Of a stretch of 7,688 bases of DNA, positions 1-5,502 are shown in pieces. Made by a program: the position numbers and the translations under genes. The notes beneath the pieces were generated by a model, which searched no databases, was not told the DNA's origin, and saw only the letters and a list, made by a program, of their open reading frames with translations. The stretch is taken from assembly GCA_900772235.1 (NCBI GenBank), contig CAAGQX010000072.1, positions 1 to 7,688 of the forward strand. The letters run 5' to 3'. Within the stretch, counting starts at the first letter, position 1. Each line of letters begins with the position of its first letter. The stretch comes from Clostridia bacterium. Its GTDB lineage: Bacteria > Bacillota > Clostridia > TANB77 > CAG-508.

Positions 1-5
1 AATAA

Positions 6-84
6 AGTCGTGTTTAAATTTTACTATACTAATAATTATAGTAGAACATAAACACGACTAGTCTTGTATTTATATTTTACTATA
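6..84. repeat. Three-copy 23-25 bp inverted/direct repeat array
   Basis: Copy A (6-28, plus) and copy B (37-59, minus) match at 20 of 23 positions and form a 54-bp dyad centred between 32 and 33. The arms are AGTCGTGTTTA/TAAACACGACT outside and TACTATA/TATAGTA inside. Copy C (60-84, plus) starts directly after B and shares ATTTTACTATA with A, with a 2-bp insertion. B and C meet at the palindrome GACTAGTC (56-63). Repeated, phased copies suggest protein-binding sites. Lying just upstream of a serine recombinase, they could be part of an attachment or recombinase control site; that role is inferred. No U-run follows the dyad, so a terminator is less likely. Confidence 0.6.
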
Positions 85-112
85 AAAAGTTTATAAGTTT
101 TTGGATTGTTAA

Positions 113-143
113 TTGCATATTTTTGTTATTGCTTTTCTATACT
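113..143 (+). promoter_or_regulatory. Weak promoter ahead of the recombinase region
   Basis: TATACT (138-143) is a good -10 hexamer. The only upstream -35-like hexamer is TTGCAT (113-118) with a long 19-nt spacer, so this is a tentative call. Transcription would begin near 150, about 16 nt before the possible ATT-start gene and about 150 nt before the recombinase. Confidence 0.35.
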
Positions 144-165
144 TAAATAGAAAGCAGGTGATAAC

Positions 166-276
166 ATTAGCGAAAATCTAATTTGTAGAAATGTTCAAAT
201 AGATATTATGAAATTCTTTTTGAAATGTAGTATCCCAAAAATTTTATTAAATAATAAGATCGTTGAATCTATTTAA
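166..276 (+). CDS. Possible small protein with ATT start, upstream of recombinase
   Basis: An open frame of 36 codons begins with ATT at 166 and ends at TAA 274-276. An SD-like GCAGGTG (154-160) lies 5 nt before the ATT, which is normal spacing for a Firmicutes start. A promoter-like TATACT about 25 bp upstream fits a short leader. The peptide has a mixed amphipathic segment, DIMKFFLKCSIPKILL, which looks protein-like rather than random. An internal ATG at 208 would leave only 22 residues and has no ribosome binding site. The stop is 23 nt before the recombinase start, so the two would be co-transcribed. I do not recognise the family. Small proteins next to serine recombinases are sometimes directionality or control factors, but nothing here shows that. 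The AUU start keeps confidence low. Confidence 0.35.
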   Translation: MSENLICRNVQIDIMKFFLKCSIPKILLNNKIVESI

Positions 277-299
277 TTTTAGATAGAGGAGATGAAATT

Positions 300-1757
300 A
301 TGCGAGAAAAAACTGCGATTTACATTCGTGTTTCAACAGAAGATCAAGCAAAAGATGGATTCTCAATTCACGCTCAAAGAGAAAAACTTACAAAGTATGC
401 AGAAGCTAATGAATGGGATATAATTGATTATTATGTTGATGACGGAATAAGTGGAAAGAATTTAGTGGATAGACCAGAAGTAACAAGAATGTTAGAGGAT
501 GTAAAGTCTGGTAAGATTAATAATGTTTTGATTTACAAGTTAGATAGATTAACGAGAAGTATGAAAGATCTAATTTATTTAATAGAATTTTTTGAAAGTA
601 ATAATTGTACATTTAACTCACAAACAGAAAAAATTGATACTTCAAATGCAGTTGGAAGAATGTTTGTCAAAATTATTGGAATATTTGCCGAATTTGAGCG
701 TGAGAATTTGGCTGAGAGAGTTTCTTTTGGATATGAGCAAAAAACCAGAGAGGGTAATTATACGAATACTAATGGTGTCTATGGTTATGATTATATTGTT
801 GGCGAAGGAAAGCTGGAAATTAATTCGGAAGAAGCAGAACTTGTTAAAAAGATATTTGAATTATATATAAGTGGAGAGTCATATTTTAAAATTGCTAAGA
901 AATTTAATATAACAAATGTTCCAACAAAAAGAGGAGGACATTGGGCTTCTGGTACTATAAAATCAATTATAGGAAATCCATTATATGTAGGAAAAGTTAG
1001 ATATGGTGTTGCTAAAAAGAATCAACATAAATCATTTTTAGTAGATGGGGTGAATGTTAAACCTATTTTGGATGAAGAAACATGGAATGAGGCAAACAAA
1101 ACTATTGCAACAAGAAAAAAATACTGTGTTCGCAGGTATCCTAATTCAAATGCGTATTATTTTCACACTATAAAATGTTCATTATGTGGTGGAACAATGT
1201 CTGCAAGACAGCAAATGCAACATGGAAAAATGTATATCACTTATTCTTGTAATGCACATTGTAGAGGATTCTGTGAAGCAACTGGTTTTTCTCACTATAA
1301 GATGGAAGATGCTTTCATGAATTATTTAGAAAAATTGCCAAACATGACTCCAACAGAAGAAATAATGAAAAAGCAAAAAAAGATTTCTGAGATAGAAGAT
1401 AAAAGAAAAAAACTTCAAAATAAAATTAATAAATTAGAGGATAAGAAAAAAAGTATAAGGCAGAAATTTATTGATGACACAATAAATATTGAAGACTATC
1501 AGACATTAACAAATGAAATTAATGAACAGCAAAAAATATTTCAAGATGATCTTGATAAAATAATAGTTCCTGAAATTGAAAATATAATATATGATTATAA
1601 TGAAATTAAAGATTTTGTAGGTAATATTAAATTGAATTGGGATAATCTATCAAATCAGGATAGAATGAATTTTTTAGAAAAGTTTGTTAATGAAATTAAG
1701 GTTCGCAAAGAAGGAGATATAGTCGTTATAGATAATGTTGAGTTTGTAAAATATTAA
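300..1757 (+). CDS. Large serine recombinase (site-specific integrase)
   Basis: This 485-residue protein should cut and rejoin DNA at attachment sites to integrate or excise the element. The resolvase-type catalytic domain spans about residues 4-145. It contains the YIRVSTEDQ motif with nucleophile Ser12 and Arg10, and YKLDRLTRS with Arg83 and Arg86. A recombinase domain follows (about 160-270), including NPLYVGKVRYG. A zinc-ribbon region has Cys293, Cys296, Cys317 and Cys321 or Cys325. A long charged coiled coil (about 353-425) then precedes the C-terminal tail. Length and order fit the transposon/phage large serine recombinase family, and no catalytic residue is missing. The ATG at 300 is preceded by GAGGAG (286-291). 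The gene reads away from the repeat array at 6-84 and ends in its own terminator. The family is clear; the target site is not determined. Confidence 0.95.
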   Translation: MREKTAIYIRVSTEDQAKDGFSIHAQREKLTKYAEANEWDIIDYYVDDGISGKNLVDRPEVTRMLEDVKSGKINNVLIYKLDRLTRSMKDLIYLIEFFESNNCTFNSQTEKIDTSNAVGRMFVKIIGIFAEFERENLAERVSFGYEQKTREGNYTNTNGVYGYDYIVGEGKLEINSEEAELVKKIFELYISGESYFKIAKKFNITNVPTKRGGHWASGTIKSIIGNPLYVGKVRYGVAKKNQHKSFLVDGVNVKPILDEETWNEANKTIATRKKYCVRRYPNSNAYYFHTIKCSLCGGTMSARQQMQHGKMYITYSCNAHCRGFCEATGFSHYKMEDAFMNYLEKLPNMTPTEEIMKKQKKISEIEDKRKKLQNKINKLEDKKKSIRQKFIDDTINIEDYQTLTNEINEQQKIFQDDLDKIIVPEIENIIYDYNEIKDFVGNIKLNWDNLSNQDRMNFLEKFVNEIKVRKEGDIVVIDNVEFVKY

Positions 1758-1768
1758 TGTAAGTTTAT

Positions 1769-1793
1769 AACTAACAATTTTGTTAGTTTTTTT
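1769..1793 (+). terminator. Terminator after the recombinase
   Basis: An 8-bp stem AACTAACA (1769-1776)/TGTTAGTT (1781-1788) with loop ATTT is followed by a T-run to 1793. It lies 12 nt after the recombinase stop. The stem is AT-rich, so some read-through into the next gene is plausible. That matters because only 28 nt separate it from the next start. Confidence 0.75.
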
Positions 1794-1821
1794 ATTTATA
1801 AAAAAGAAAGGGTGATAATAA

Positions 1822-2619
1822 ATGGTGTTCAAGATAGAAAAAACAAAAAATTATACAGTTATGAGTAACTTTCATCTTCAAGATAGAAATTTATCTTTTA
1901 AAGCTAAAGGGTTACTTTCATTTATGCTAAGTCTCCCTGCTGACTGGGATTATTCCCTTGCAGGATTAGTCAGCGTAAGTAAAGAAAATACAAAAGCAAT
2001 ACGAACAATATTAAATGAATTAAAAGACAATGGCTATCTTGTCATTGAGCAAACTCGTGGTGATAAAGGGTATTATAAATATAATTATATTATTTATGAA
2101 CAACCAATTACCCTTGAAAAAGATAAAAATAATCCAGATACCCAAAAAGGGCATACCGTAGAAGGAGATGCCGAAAAAGACATACAAATAAATACTAATA
2201 TACAAAATACTAAAGAACAAATAGATAAAACTGATAAAGATGATAAAACCAAAAAATCATCTTTTTTTGATGCTGAAGAACATAATCCATTAACCGTTGA
2301 TTTAGTAAATAGAGGTTTTATTAAAGAAGATGATATGCAAATATTTTATTATGATAAACTATTTGATGATTTACTTGAAAGAGAATCGTTTAAAGATCTG
2401 GTTATAATAAATCACTATATTATTCCTAGGGTTATGTCTAGGGATTATCATGATGAAAATGGTGAAAAGATAGAAAATTTATACGGATATTTTAAAAACT
2501 CTATTTTAAGCAATATTGAAAAATTAAAAAGTAACGAAATTGAGTGGGATGAAGAAACAGGATGGTTTAAAGAAAATAACATTAATGAAATTGAAGACGA
2601 CTTAGAAATTGAGATATAA
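1822..2619 (+). CDS. Replication initiator-like HTH protein (DnaD/RepA-like)
   Basis: A 265-residue protein. The N-terminal part (about 1-93) resembles the winged-helix domain of replication initiators from Firmicutes plasmids, phages and integrative elements. It includes KTKNYTVMSNFHLQDRNLS, then KAKGLLSFMLSLPADWDY and a recognition-helix region ENTKAIRTILNELKDNGYL. A low-complexity charged linker (about 98-148, rich in Lys, Asp, Thr and Asn) follows. A helical C-terminal domain (about 150-235) contains FYYDKLFDDLL and LYGYFKNSIL, and the tail is acidic. I infer origin binding and helicase-loader recruitment from family resemblance; no iterated origin was found beside it. The ribosome binding site is GAAAGGGTGA (1806-1815), with ATG at 1822; a GTG follows directly. 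No promoter was seen between it and the recombinase terminator, so it may depend on read-through. It converges on the minus-strand repressor. Confidence 0.75.
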   Translation: MVFKIEKTKNYTVMSNFHLQDRNLSFKAKGLLSFMLSLPADWDYSLAGLVSVSKENTKAIRTILNELKDNGYLVIEQTRGDKGYYKYNYIIYEQPITLEKDKNNPDTQKGHTVEGDAEKDIQINTNIQNTKEQIDKTDKDDKTKKSSFFDAEEHNPLTVDLVNRGFIKEDDMQIFYYDKLFDDLLERESFKDLVIINHYIIPRVMSRDYHDENGEKIENLYGYFKNSILSNIEKLKSNEIEWDEETGWFKENNINEIEDDLEIEI

Positions 2620-2641
2620 AAAAAAGACTTTTTCAAGTCTT
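2617..2641 (-). terminator. Terminator of the XRE repressor gene
   Basis: On the minus strand, AAGACTT-GAAA-AAGTCTT (2641-2624) is followed by a U-run (2623-2618). This is a classic intrinsic terminator with a stable GAAA tetraloop, 7 nt beyond the repressor stop. On the plus strand the same hairpin has no U-tract, so it works poorly for the convergent 1822 gene. Confidence 0.85.
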
Positions 2642-2647
2642 ACTATG

Positions 2648-3022
2648 TTACATCATTTTCTTTATAAAACTATGTACTAGATCCAAGTCTTCATCATTTA
2701 ATTTAACTGCATCTTTAACTAAATCATAAATTCTTGAGTCTTTATGAATTCGTATAAATCCATCATCTTCTATTGGTAAGAGATTAGGAGCATTTGCTTC
2801 TAACATTTTATTAAAATCTGAATAAGTATAACCTAAGCCATCCAATATTTTGTTGATGAGATTATATGTGATGTTAAAATCATAATTACCAGATTTTATA
2901 CGAAACAATGTGGAACGACCTACACCACAGATTTCAGCTATTTCAGTAGTTTTTATATTATGCTTTTCTTCATAGCTGCCAATTATAAACCTTAAAACTT
3001 CTAAAACATTTCTATTATCCAT
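2648..3022 (-). CDS. XRE (Cro/CI-type) transcriptional repressor
   Basis: A 124-residue DNA-binding protein with a helix-turn-helix at about residues 22-65 (KTTEIAEICGVGRSTLFRIK, then a stabilising helix ending DGLGY). The C-terminal half is helical and charged, with LNDEDLDLVHSFIKKMM at the end, a tail seen in many small element regulators. It lacks a Ser-Lys peptidase domain, so it is not a LexA/CI self-cleaving type. It starts at ATG 3022 with AAAGG (3032-3036 region) as ribosome binding site. Its promoter lies at 3057-3085, and the -35 sits inside an AGTCTA-type dyad, which suggests autorepression. It diverges from the 3351 gene, the arrangement of a repressor/control switch. It is the best candidate to bind the dyads also found at 3749 and 3985; that link is inferred from motif sharing. 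Confidence 0.88.
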   Translation of the reverse strand: MDNRNVLEVLRFIIGSYEEKHNIKTTEIAEICGVGRSTLFRIKSGNYDFNITYNLINKILDGLGYTYSDFNKMLEANAPNLLPIEDDGFIRIHKDSRIYDLVKDAVKLNDEDLDLVHSFIKKMM

Positions 3023-3056
3023 AATCAGAACCTTTCATAAATTTACTACTATAATA

Positions 3057-3085
3057 ATTTTACATTTTTTTTAATAAATTGTCTA
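3057..3085 (-). promoter_or_regulatory. Promoter of the XRE repressor
   Basis: Read on the minus strand, TAGACA (3085-3080) and TAAAAT (3062-3057) are separated by exactly 17 nt, each with five of six consensus bases. The -35 forms one arm of operator O1, so a bound repressor would block polymerase. Confidence 0.6.
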
Positions 3086-3096
3086 TATATTAGACT
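3080..3096. promoter_or_regulatory. Operator O1, overlapping repressor -35
   Basis: GTCTA-TATAT-TAGAC (3081-3095) is a dyad with the same arms as the operators at 3749 and 3986 but a centre one base shorter. It overlaps the -35 of the repressor promoter. A regulatory role follows from position and shared arms; the binding protein is inferred to be the XRE repressor. Confidence 0.6.
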
Positions 3097-3111
3097 ATAT
3101 TTGATAATAAA

Positions 3112-3129
3112 AGTACAATACATTAGACT
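3112..3129. promoter_or_regulatory. Operator O2, degenerate left arm
   Basis: AGTACAATACATTAGACT matches operator O3 (3749-3766) at 16 of 18 positions, with an intact right arm and a damaged left arm. Another TAGACT (3135-3140) follows 11 bp later, one helical turn away. Both lie at the promoter for the rightward 3351 gene. Confidence 0.6.
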
Positions 3130-3134
3130 ATTTA

Positions 3135-3164
3135 TAGACTGTAATACTTATTTTGTAGTATTAT
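3135..3164 (+). promoter_or_regulatory. Divergent rightward promoter for the 3351 gene
   Basis: TAGACT (3135-3140) as -35 and TATTAT (3159-3164) as -10 are 18 nt apart. A 7-bp dyad, TAATACT (3142-3148)/AGTATTA (3157-3163), fills the spacer and overlaps the -10, which suggests a second regulator site. The leader before the 3351 start would be about 180 nt. Confidence 0.45.
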
Positions 3165-3201
3165 ATATGTGATAGATTTCCTTATTTATTAAGAGAAACT
3201 T

Positions 3202-3279
3202 ATGTTTAATAATGATGATAACTTAGTTTTTGAAGGGAAGGAGGAATATAGAAACAACATAGTTATAACTAGAAACTAA
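3202..3279 (+). CDS. Possible 25-codon leader peptide
   Basis: ATG 3202 opens a 25-residue frame ending at TAA 3277-3279; the peptide begins MFNNDDNLVF and is rich in Asp, Glu and Asn. The upstream AAGAGAA is only a weak ribosome binding site. The frame runs through both strands of stem P1 in the structured leader, so ribosomes here would open the RNA fold, as in attenuation-type control. A strong AAGGAGG inside it (3238-3244) has no start codon at a useful distance. Coding is unproven. Confidence 0.25.
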   Translation: MFNNDDNLVFEGKEEYRNNIVITRN

Positions 3280-3320
3280 GTTTTGTTATGGCTATGTTAG
3301 AAGACTAATTATCATAACAT
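3215..3320 (+). ncRNA. Structured RNA leader with pseudoknot-like pairing
   Basis: A 14-bp hairpin pairs 3256-3269 with 3285-3298 (AACATAGTTATAAC with GTTATGGCTATGTT), using only two G-U wobbles; its 15-nt loop is 3270-3284. The loop contains AAACTAAGTT (3273-3282), the exact complement of the upstream AACTTAGTTT (3220-3229), and wobbles extend this to 13 bp. The two stems together have pseudoknot topology. ATGAT (3215-3219) can pair with ATCAT (3311-3315) and close the whole structure. A competing 7-bp pairing, 3284-3290 with 3313-3319, would open the hairpin and so offers an alternative state. The element lies in the leader of the 3351 gene. It matches no riboswitch class that I recognise. 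Confidence 0.5.
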
Positions 3321-3350
3321 ATCAAACAATGAAAGAAATGAGGAAAAATT

Positions 3351-3668
3351 ATGTCTAAAGAAAATAATGTAGTAGTAAGTGAAGTAGTGGAAGTATTAAG
3401 TAGTATAGAAGTAGAATTAAATAAACAAGGAAGTATTTCTTTTAAAACATTTGAGACACTTAAGGAAAAGCTAACTAACTTAATAAATGATTATTTAGCT
3501 ACTATCAAAGAAAATGATAGACTTAATTCCTTAGAATCAAAATTAGAAGATTTTATAGAAGTAATTGGTATGATGTGTACTGTTTCAGTAAGTAGTATTG
3601 AAGGATTAGAAAATTTAAACAATATAACATCTAATTTAAAAAAATCTACATTTACGAAACAAAAATAG
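3351..3668 (+). CDS. Hypothetical small helical protein
   Basis: A 105-residue protein that I do not recognise. It is predicted to be almost entirely alpha-helical, with heptad-like runs of Leu, Ile and Val (VVSEVVEVLSSIEVEL; LKEKLTNLINDYLATI; LNSLESKLEDFIEVIGMM). It has no signal peptide and no membrane segment, which suggests a cytoplasmic dimer or partner-binding protein. The net charge is mildly acidic, with a basic last ten residues. ATG 3351 follows ATGAGGAAAAATT, where GAGGA (3340-3344) is at proper spacing. It is divergent from the XRE repressor, the place usually held by a Cro, antirepressor or excisionase-like protein, and it has its own terminator. It shows no helix-turn-helix of its own, so a direct DNA-binding role is not supported. 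Confidence 0.7.
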   Translation: MSKENNVVVSEVVEVLSSIEVELNKQGSISFKTFETLKEKLTNLINDYLATIKENDRLNSLESKLEDFIEVIGMMCTVSVSSIEGLENLNNITSNLKKSTFTKQK

Positions 3669-3670
3669 TA

Positions 3671-3704
3671 AAAAGCTGTATAGATTTTTCTATACGGCTT
3701 TTAT
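3671..3704 (+). terminator. Terminator after the 3351 gene
   Basis: A 13-bp stem, AAAAGCTGTATAG (3671-3683)/CTATACGGCTTTT (3690-3702), with one T-G wobble and a 6-nt loop, starts 2 nt after the stop codon. The U-tract is short and partly within the stem. Its upstream A-run could also give weak activity in the reverse direction. Confidence 0.75.
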
Positions 3705-3711
3705 AAGGGGA

Positions 3712-3740
3712 TTGACAAATTAAAAAAAATAATGTATCCT
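3712..3740 (+). promoter_or_regulatory. Main promoter of the toxin-containing operon
   Basis: A perfect -35 TTGACA (3712-3717), a 17-nt spacer and the -10 TATCCT (3735-3740) form the best sigma-A-type promoter in the window. The start point would be near 3747, at the left edge of operator O3. Confidence 0.8.
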
Positions 3741-3748
3741 TTAATTGT

Positions 3749-3766
3749 AGTCTAATACATTAGACT
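3749..3766. promoter_or_regulatory. Operator O3 at the operon start point
   Basis: AGTCTAATACATTAGACT is a dyad of two perfect 8-bp arms around a 2-bp centre. It covers about +3 to +20 of the TTGACA/TATCCT promoter, an ideal position for a repressor. The arms are shared with O1, O2 and O4. Confidence 0.75.
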
Positions 3767-3767
3767 G

Positions 3768-3971
3768 ATGAAAAAAGGAGGGATAAAGTTAGAAATTAAA
3801 ATCGGTGAAAGGTATAAGGTGTATAATGCTGTATCCGAAAATCATGGGAAATTTCTCACTATAATTGCTATTAAAGATGACTCAGTATATTATGTTTATG
3901 ATGGTGAAGATCTAATTCAATGTTTTTCAATTAGAAGTATGTTTGTAGTTGACCTAATAAAGTTGGTCTAA
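3768..3971 (+). CDS. Hypothetical small protein, first gene of the operon
   Basis: A protein of up to 67 residues that I do not recognise. The core, KIGERYKVYNAVSENHGKF then LTIIAIKDDSVYYVYDG, looks like a small all-beta (SH3-like) fold, predicted from strand pattern only. The ATG at 3768 lies just after operator O3 and has no ribosome binding site. A near-perfect AAAGGAGGG (3774-3782) lies inside the frame, so real initiation is probably downstream of it, between 3789 and 3795. No ATG, GTG or TTG is there; the in-frame choices are TTA 3789 or ATT 3795. Starting at ATT would give about 58 residues. It is the first gene after the repressor-controlled promoter and is followed by O4. It has no membrane segment or signal peptide. 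Confidence 0.6.
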   Translation: MKKGGIKLEIKIGERYKVYNAVSENHGKFLTIIAIKDDSVYYVYDGEDLIQCFSIRSMFVVDLIKLV

Positions 3972-3984
3972 TTTTTTGGAATAA

Positions 3985-4004
3985 AAGTCTAATATATTAG
4001 ACTT
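3985..4004. promoter_or_regulatory. Operator O4, perfect 20-bp palindrome
   Basis: The core AGTCTAATATATTAGACT (3986-4003), extended by one base each side, is a perfect palindrome. It sits 1 nt before the strong AAGGAGGG (4006-4013) of the 4022 gene. I found no good promoter overlapping it; a half site, GTCTAAT (3966-3972), lies upstream. It could act as a roadblock for transcription from 3712, or its RNA hairpin could affect translation of the next gene. Confidence 0.7.
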
Positions 4005-4021
4005 CAAGGAGGGCTACAGAA

Positions 4022-4285
4022 ATGAAAATTTCTAAAAGAGAAAAACTAATTCCATATTGGGTATTAAAAAATCTAAGAATGTATGGTAATTGTGCCTGTG
4101 GATATGATTTAGTAAAAAAGCACGGTAAAAAGAAACTATTAAGATTATTAGATAGTTTTGGATATGAATGTACATTAAGAATAGTATTAGATCCCAATGA
4201 AAGAAGATATAAAAAATTAAAGTATCAACCCAATGCTTATTATATTTTGGAATTAGACAGATGGAATCGTTGTAATGATGAGTAG
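4022..4285 (+). CDS. Hypothetical basic protein paired with MazF-like toxin
   Basis: An 87-residue, strongly basic protein that I do not recognise. Lys and Arg are dense throughout, for example in KKHGKKKLLRLL and ERRYKKLKY, which suggests contact with nucleic acid. Three cysteines are present (two in NCACGYD, one in YECT) but there is no clear zinc-binding set. The first half looks helical and the second half strand-like (YECTLRIVLD, NAYYILELD). ATG 4022 follows AAGGAGGG (4006-4013), the best ribosome binding site in the window, with 8-nt spacing. The end overlaps the toxin start by 11 nt, as antitoxin-toxin pairs do. However, it lacks the acidic tail and AbrB or ribbon-helix-helix N-terminus expected of MazE-type antitoxins. 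It may be an atypical antitoxin or an unrelated coupled gene. Confidence 0.75.
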   Translation: MKISKREKLIPYWVLKNLRMYGNCACGYDLVKKHGKKKLLRLLDSFGYECTLRIVLDPNERRYKKLKYQPNAYYILELDRWNRCNDE

Positions 4286-4643
4286 TAGATTTAGAAAGGG
4301 AGAAATATATTTATTTGATTTAGCAGATTCTTATATTAATGTGCAAAGTGGATTAAGACCTTGTTTGATAATCCAGAATGAATTAGGAAATATTTATTCT
4401 CCAACTGTAATAGTAGTACCAATTACTACTAAGTTAAAAAAGACAGATTTACCTGTTCATGTGATAACTGAAAATTATTTTATGGGTAAAAAAATAATAG
4501 AAATGATTTTATGTGAACAAATTCTTACAGTACCAAAATCTAGGATAAAAAAATATTTAAGAACACTAGATAAGGTAACACTAAGAGAAGTAGAAAAAGC
4601 TGTAGAAGTATCATTAGGAATAGATGTCATAGGAGGAGATTGA
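4275..4643 (+). CDS. MazF/PemK-family endoribonuclease toxin
   Basis: A 122-residue member of the MazF/PemK family, sequence-specific RNases of type II toxin-antitoxin systems that cut mRNA and stop growth. Family marks appear in order: KGEIYLFDL at the first strand, SGLRPCLIIQNELGN with the catalytic-type Arg28, SPTVIVVPITTKL with Thr51, LPVHV, EMILCEQILTV and the C-terminal helix VEKAVEVSLGI. Both key residues of the active site are present, so it should be active. The length is normal. The start is ATG 4275 or the adjacent ATG 4278, inside the end of the 87-aa gene, so translation is probably coupled; there is no strong separate ribosome binding site. No recognisable MazE lies on either side. 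The cleavage sequence cannot be predicted. The gene is under the repressor-controlled promoter at 3712. Confidence 0.93.
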   Translation: MMSSRFRKGEIYLFDLADSYINVQSGLRPCLIIQNELGNIYSPTVIVVPITTKLKKTDLPVHVITENYFMGKKIIEMILCEQILTVPKSRIKKYLRTLDKVTLREVEKAVEVSLGIDVIGGD

Positions 4644-4659
4644 AATTAAGACTTTAAAA

Positions 4660-5271
4660 ATGGCGTACAATGATATTTTTGGTAGAAATGCTACTGAATA
4701 TTGGTGTAATGAAGGTTGTAATAAGAGGATGCAAAAATATAAAAAAGTATCTAACATTTTAATAATTTTGCAATACATTTTAGGATTGGTATTTGTATTA
4801 TATTTATTTTGGTTAGCACTAGAAAGTTTAGCACACCTACAAATAGGATTTAATCTTTGCGATAAAATTATTTGTAAGGATTCTTTAACAATAAAAATGT
4901 TACTAAAAGATATGATTAGTAAGTTATATTGTTACTTAACTTGTTGTATAATGGCATTGATATTGTATCACCGTTATATTGGTAACTTAGATGTTAAGAA
5001 AATATATAAATGCACGGTGCTATTTATATTGATTTGTCCATTATTGATCCTAATAAATATTAATTTTATGATATACTCAACAAAATTATTAACATTTTTC
5101 GTATCAACAATGTTTATATTTATTATATTTTTCATTAATTGTTTAAAGAATAAAATAAACTTTTTATATGATGTATCAGTAGGAAATTTTATCCAAAAAG
5201 AAAGCAAAGAAGATGTATCTGTCGTAAAAGAAAATAAAAAAGAATTTAAAGAAAAGAAAAGGAGAAAGTGA
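4660..5271 (+). CDS. Four-helix membrane protein of unknown function
   Basis: A 203-residue integral membrane protein that I do not recognise. Hydrophobic segments lie at about residues 31-57, 86-107, 117-138 and 143-162. The N-terminus has three cysteine or aromatic positions (EYWCNEGCNKRM) and the C-terminal 30 residues form a Lys/Glu-rich soluble tail (VVKENKKEFKEKKRRK). An even number of helices would place both ends on the same side, probably the cytoplasm given the positive charge. The ATG at 4660 has no ribosome binding site close by. A strong AGGAGGAG (4631-4638), overlapping the toxin's end, is well spaced for an in-frame ATT at 4645, which would add five residues. The gene follows the toxin by 16 nt and precedes the cold-shock gene by 7 nt, so it belongs to the operon. 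Confidence 0.75.
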   Translation: MAYNDIFGRNATEYWCNEGCNKRMQKYKKVSNILIILQYILGLVFVLYLFWLALESLAHLQIGFNLCDKIICKDSLTIKMLLKDMISKLYCYLTCCIMALILYHRYIGNLDVKKIYKCTVLFILICPLLILININFMIYSTKLLTFFVSTMFIFIIFFINCLKNKINFLYDVSVGNFIQKESKEDVSVVKENKKEFKEKKRRK

Positions 5272-5278
5272 TTTAGTT

Positions 5279-5500
5279 ATGCAAGGAATTGTAAAATGGT
5301 TTGATGATAAGTTAGGATATGGATTTATTGAATGTAAAGAAGTGGATAAAGATGTATTTGTTCATTTCAAAGAAATTAAAATGAAAGGATTTAAAACTTT
5401 AACTGAAGGTGATGTAGTTGAGTTTGATTTTGATGAAGATCTAGGTAAAGCAATTAATGTTAGAGTAATTCAAAGTGAAAAAGCTAATACTAATGCTTAA
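5279..5500 (+). CDS. Cold-shock domain protein (CspA family)
   Basis: A 73-residue single-domain RNA/ssDNA-binding protein, the usual length for CspA-type proteins, which melt RNA secondary structure and tune translation. It starts MQGIVKWFDDKLGYGFIE, which contains RNP1 (KLGYGFIE, residues 11-18). RNP2 is DVFVHF (25-30), and the end, FDFDEDLGKAINVRVI, fits the last strands of the barrel. The aromatic residues that stack on bases (Trp8, Tyr14, Phe16, Phe27, His29, Phe30) are present. ATG 5279 follows GGAG at 5261-5264, a rather long 14-nt gap. It sits 7 nt after the membrane protein gene and 2 nt before the next gene. A csp gene inside a toxin operon is unusual; it may help expression of structured element mRNAs, but that is inference. 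Confidence 0.95.
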   Translation: MQGIVKWFDDKLGYGFIECKEVDKDVFVHFKEIKMKGFKTLTEGDVVEFDFDEDLGKAINVRVIQSEKANTNA

Positions 5501-5502
5501 TT

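Noticed and set aside
6..59. The left dyad as an intrinsic terminator for an upstream gene
   Set aside because: The stem has a 5x5 internal loop and is not followed by a U-run; the third copy at 60-84 fits repeated binding sites better.
592..870. A 92-codon plus-strand frame inside the recombinase
   Set aside because: It lies fully inside a clear recombinase frame, has no good ribosome binding site and no recognisable features.
2020..2220. A minus-strand hydrophobic frame inside the replication initiator gene
   Set aside because: It is the antisense of an Asn/Lys-rich linker, which gives Phe/Ile-rich reading by base composition alone.
3238..3244. The AAGGAGG in the 3351 leader as a start signal for another gene
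   Set aside because: No ATG, GTG, TTG or useful ATT with an open frame follows at normal distance.
3949..3972. A promoter TTGACC plus TCTAAT upstream of operator O4
   Set aside because: The hexamers are only 12 nt apart, too close for a sigma-A promoter.
4022..4285. Calling the 87-aa gene a MazE antitoxin
   Set aside because: Position fits, but the protein is strongly basic and has no AbrB or ribbon-helix-helix N-terminus or acidic toxin-binding tail.
4974..5207. A minus-strand frame inside the membrane protein gene
   Set aside because: It is antisense to transmembrane helices; no independent evidence of coding.
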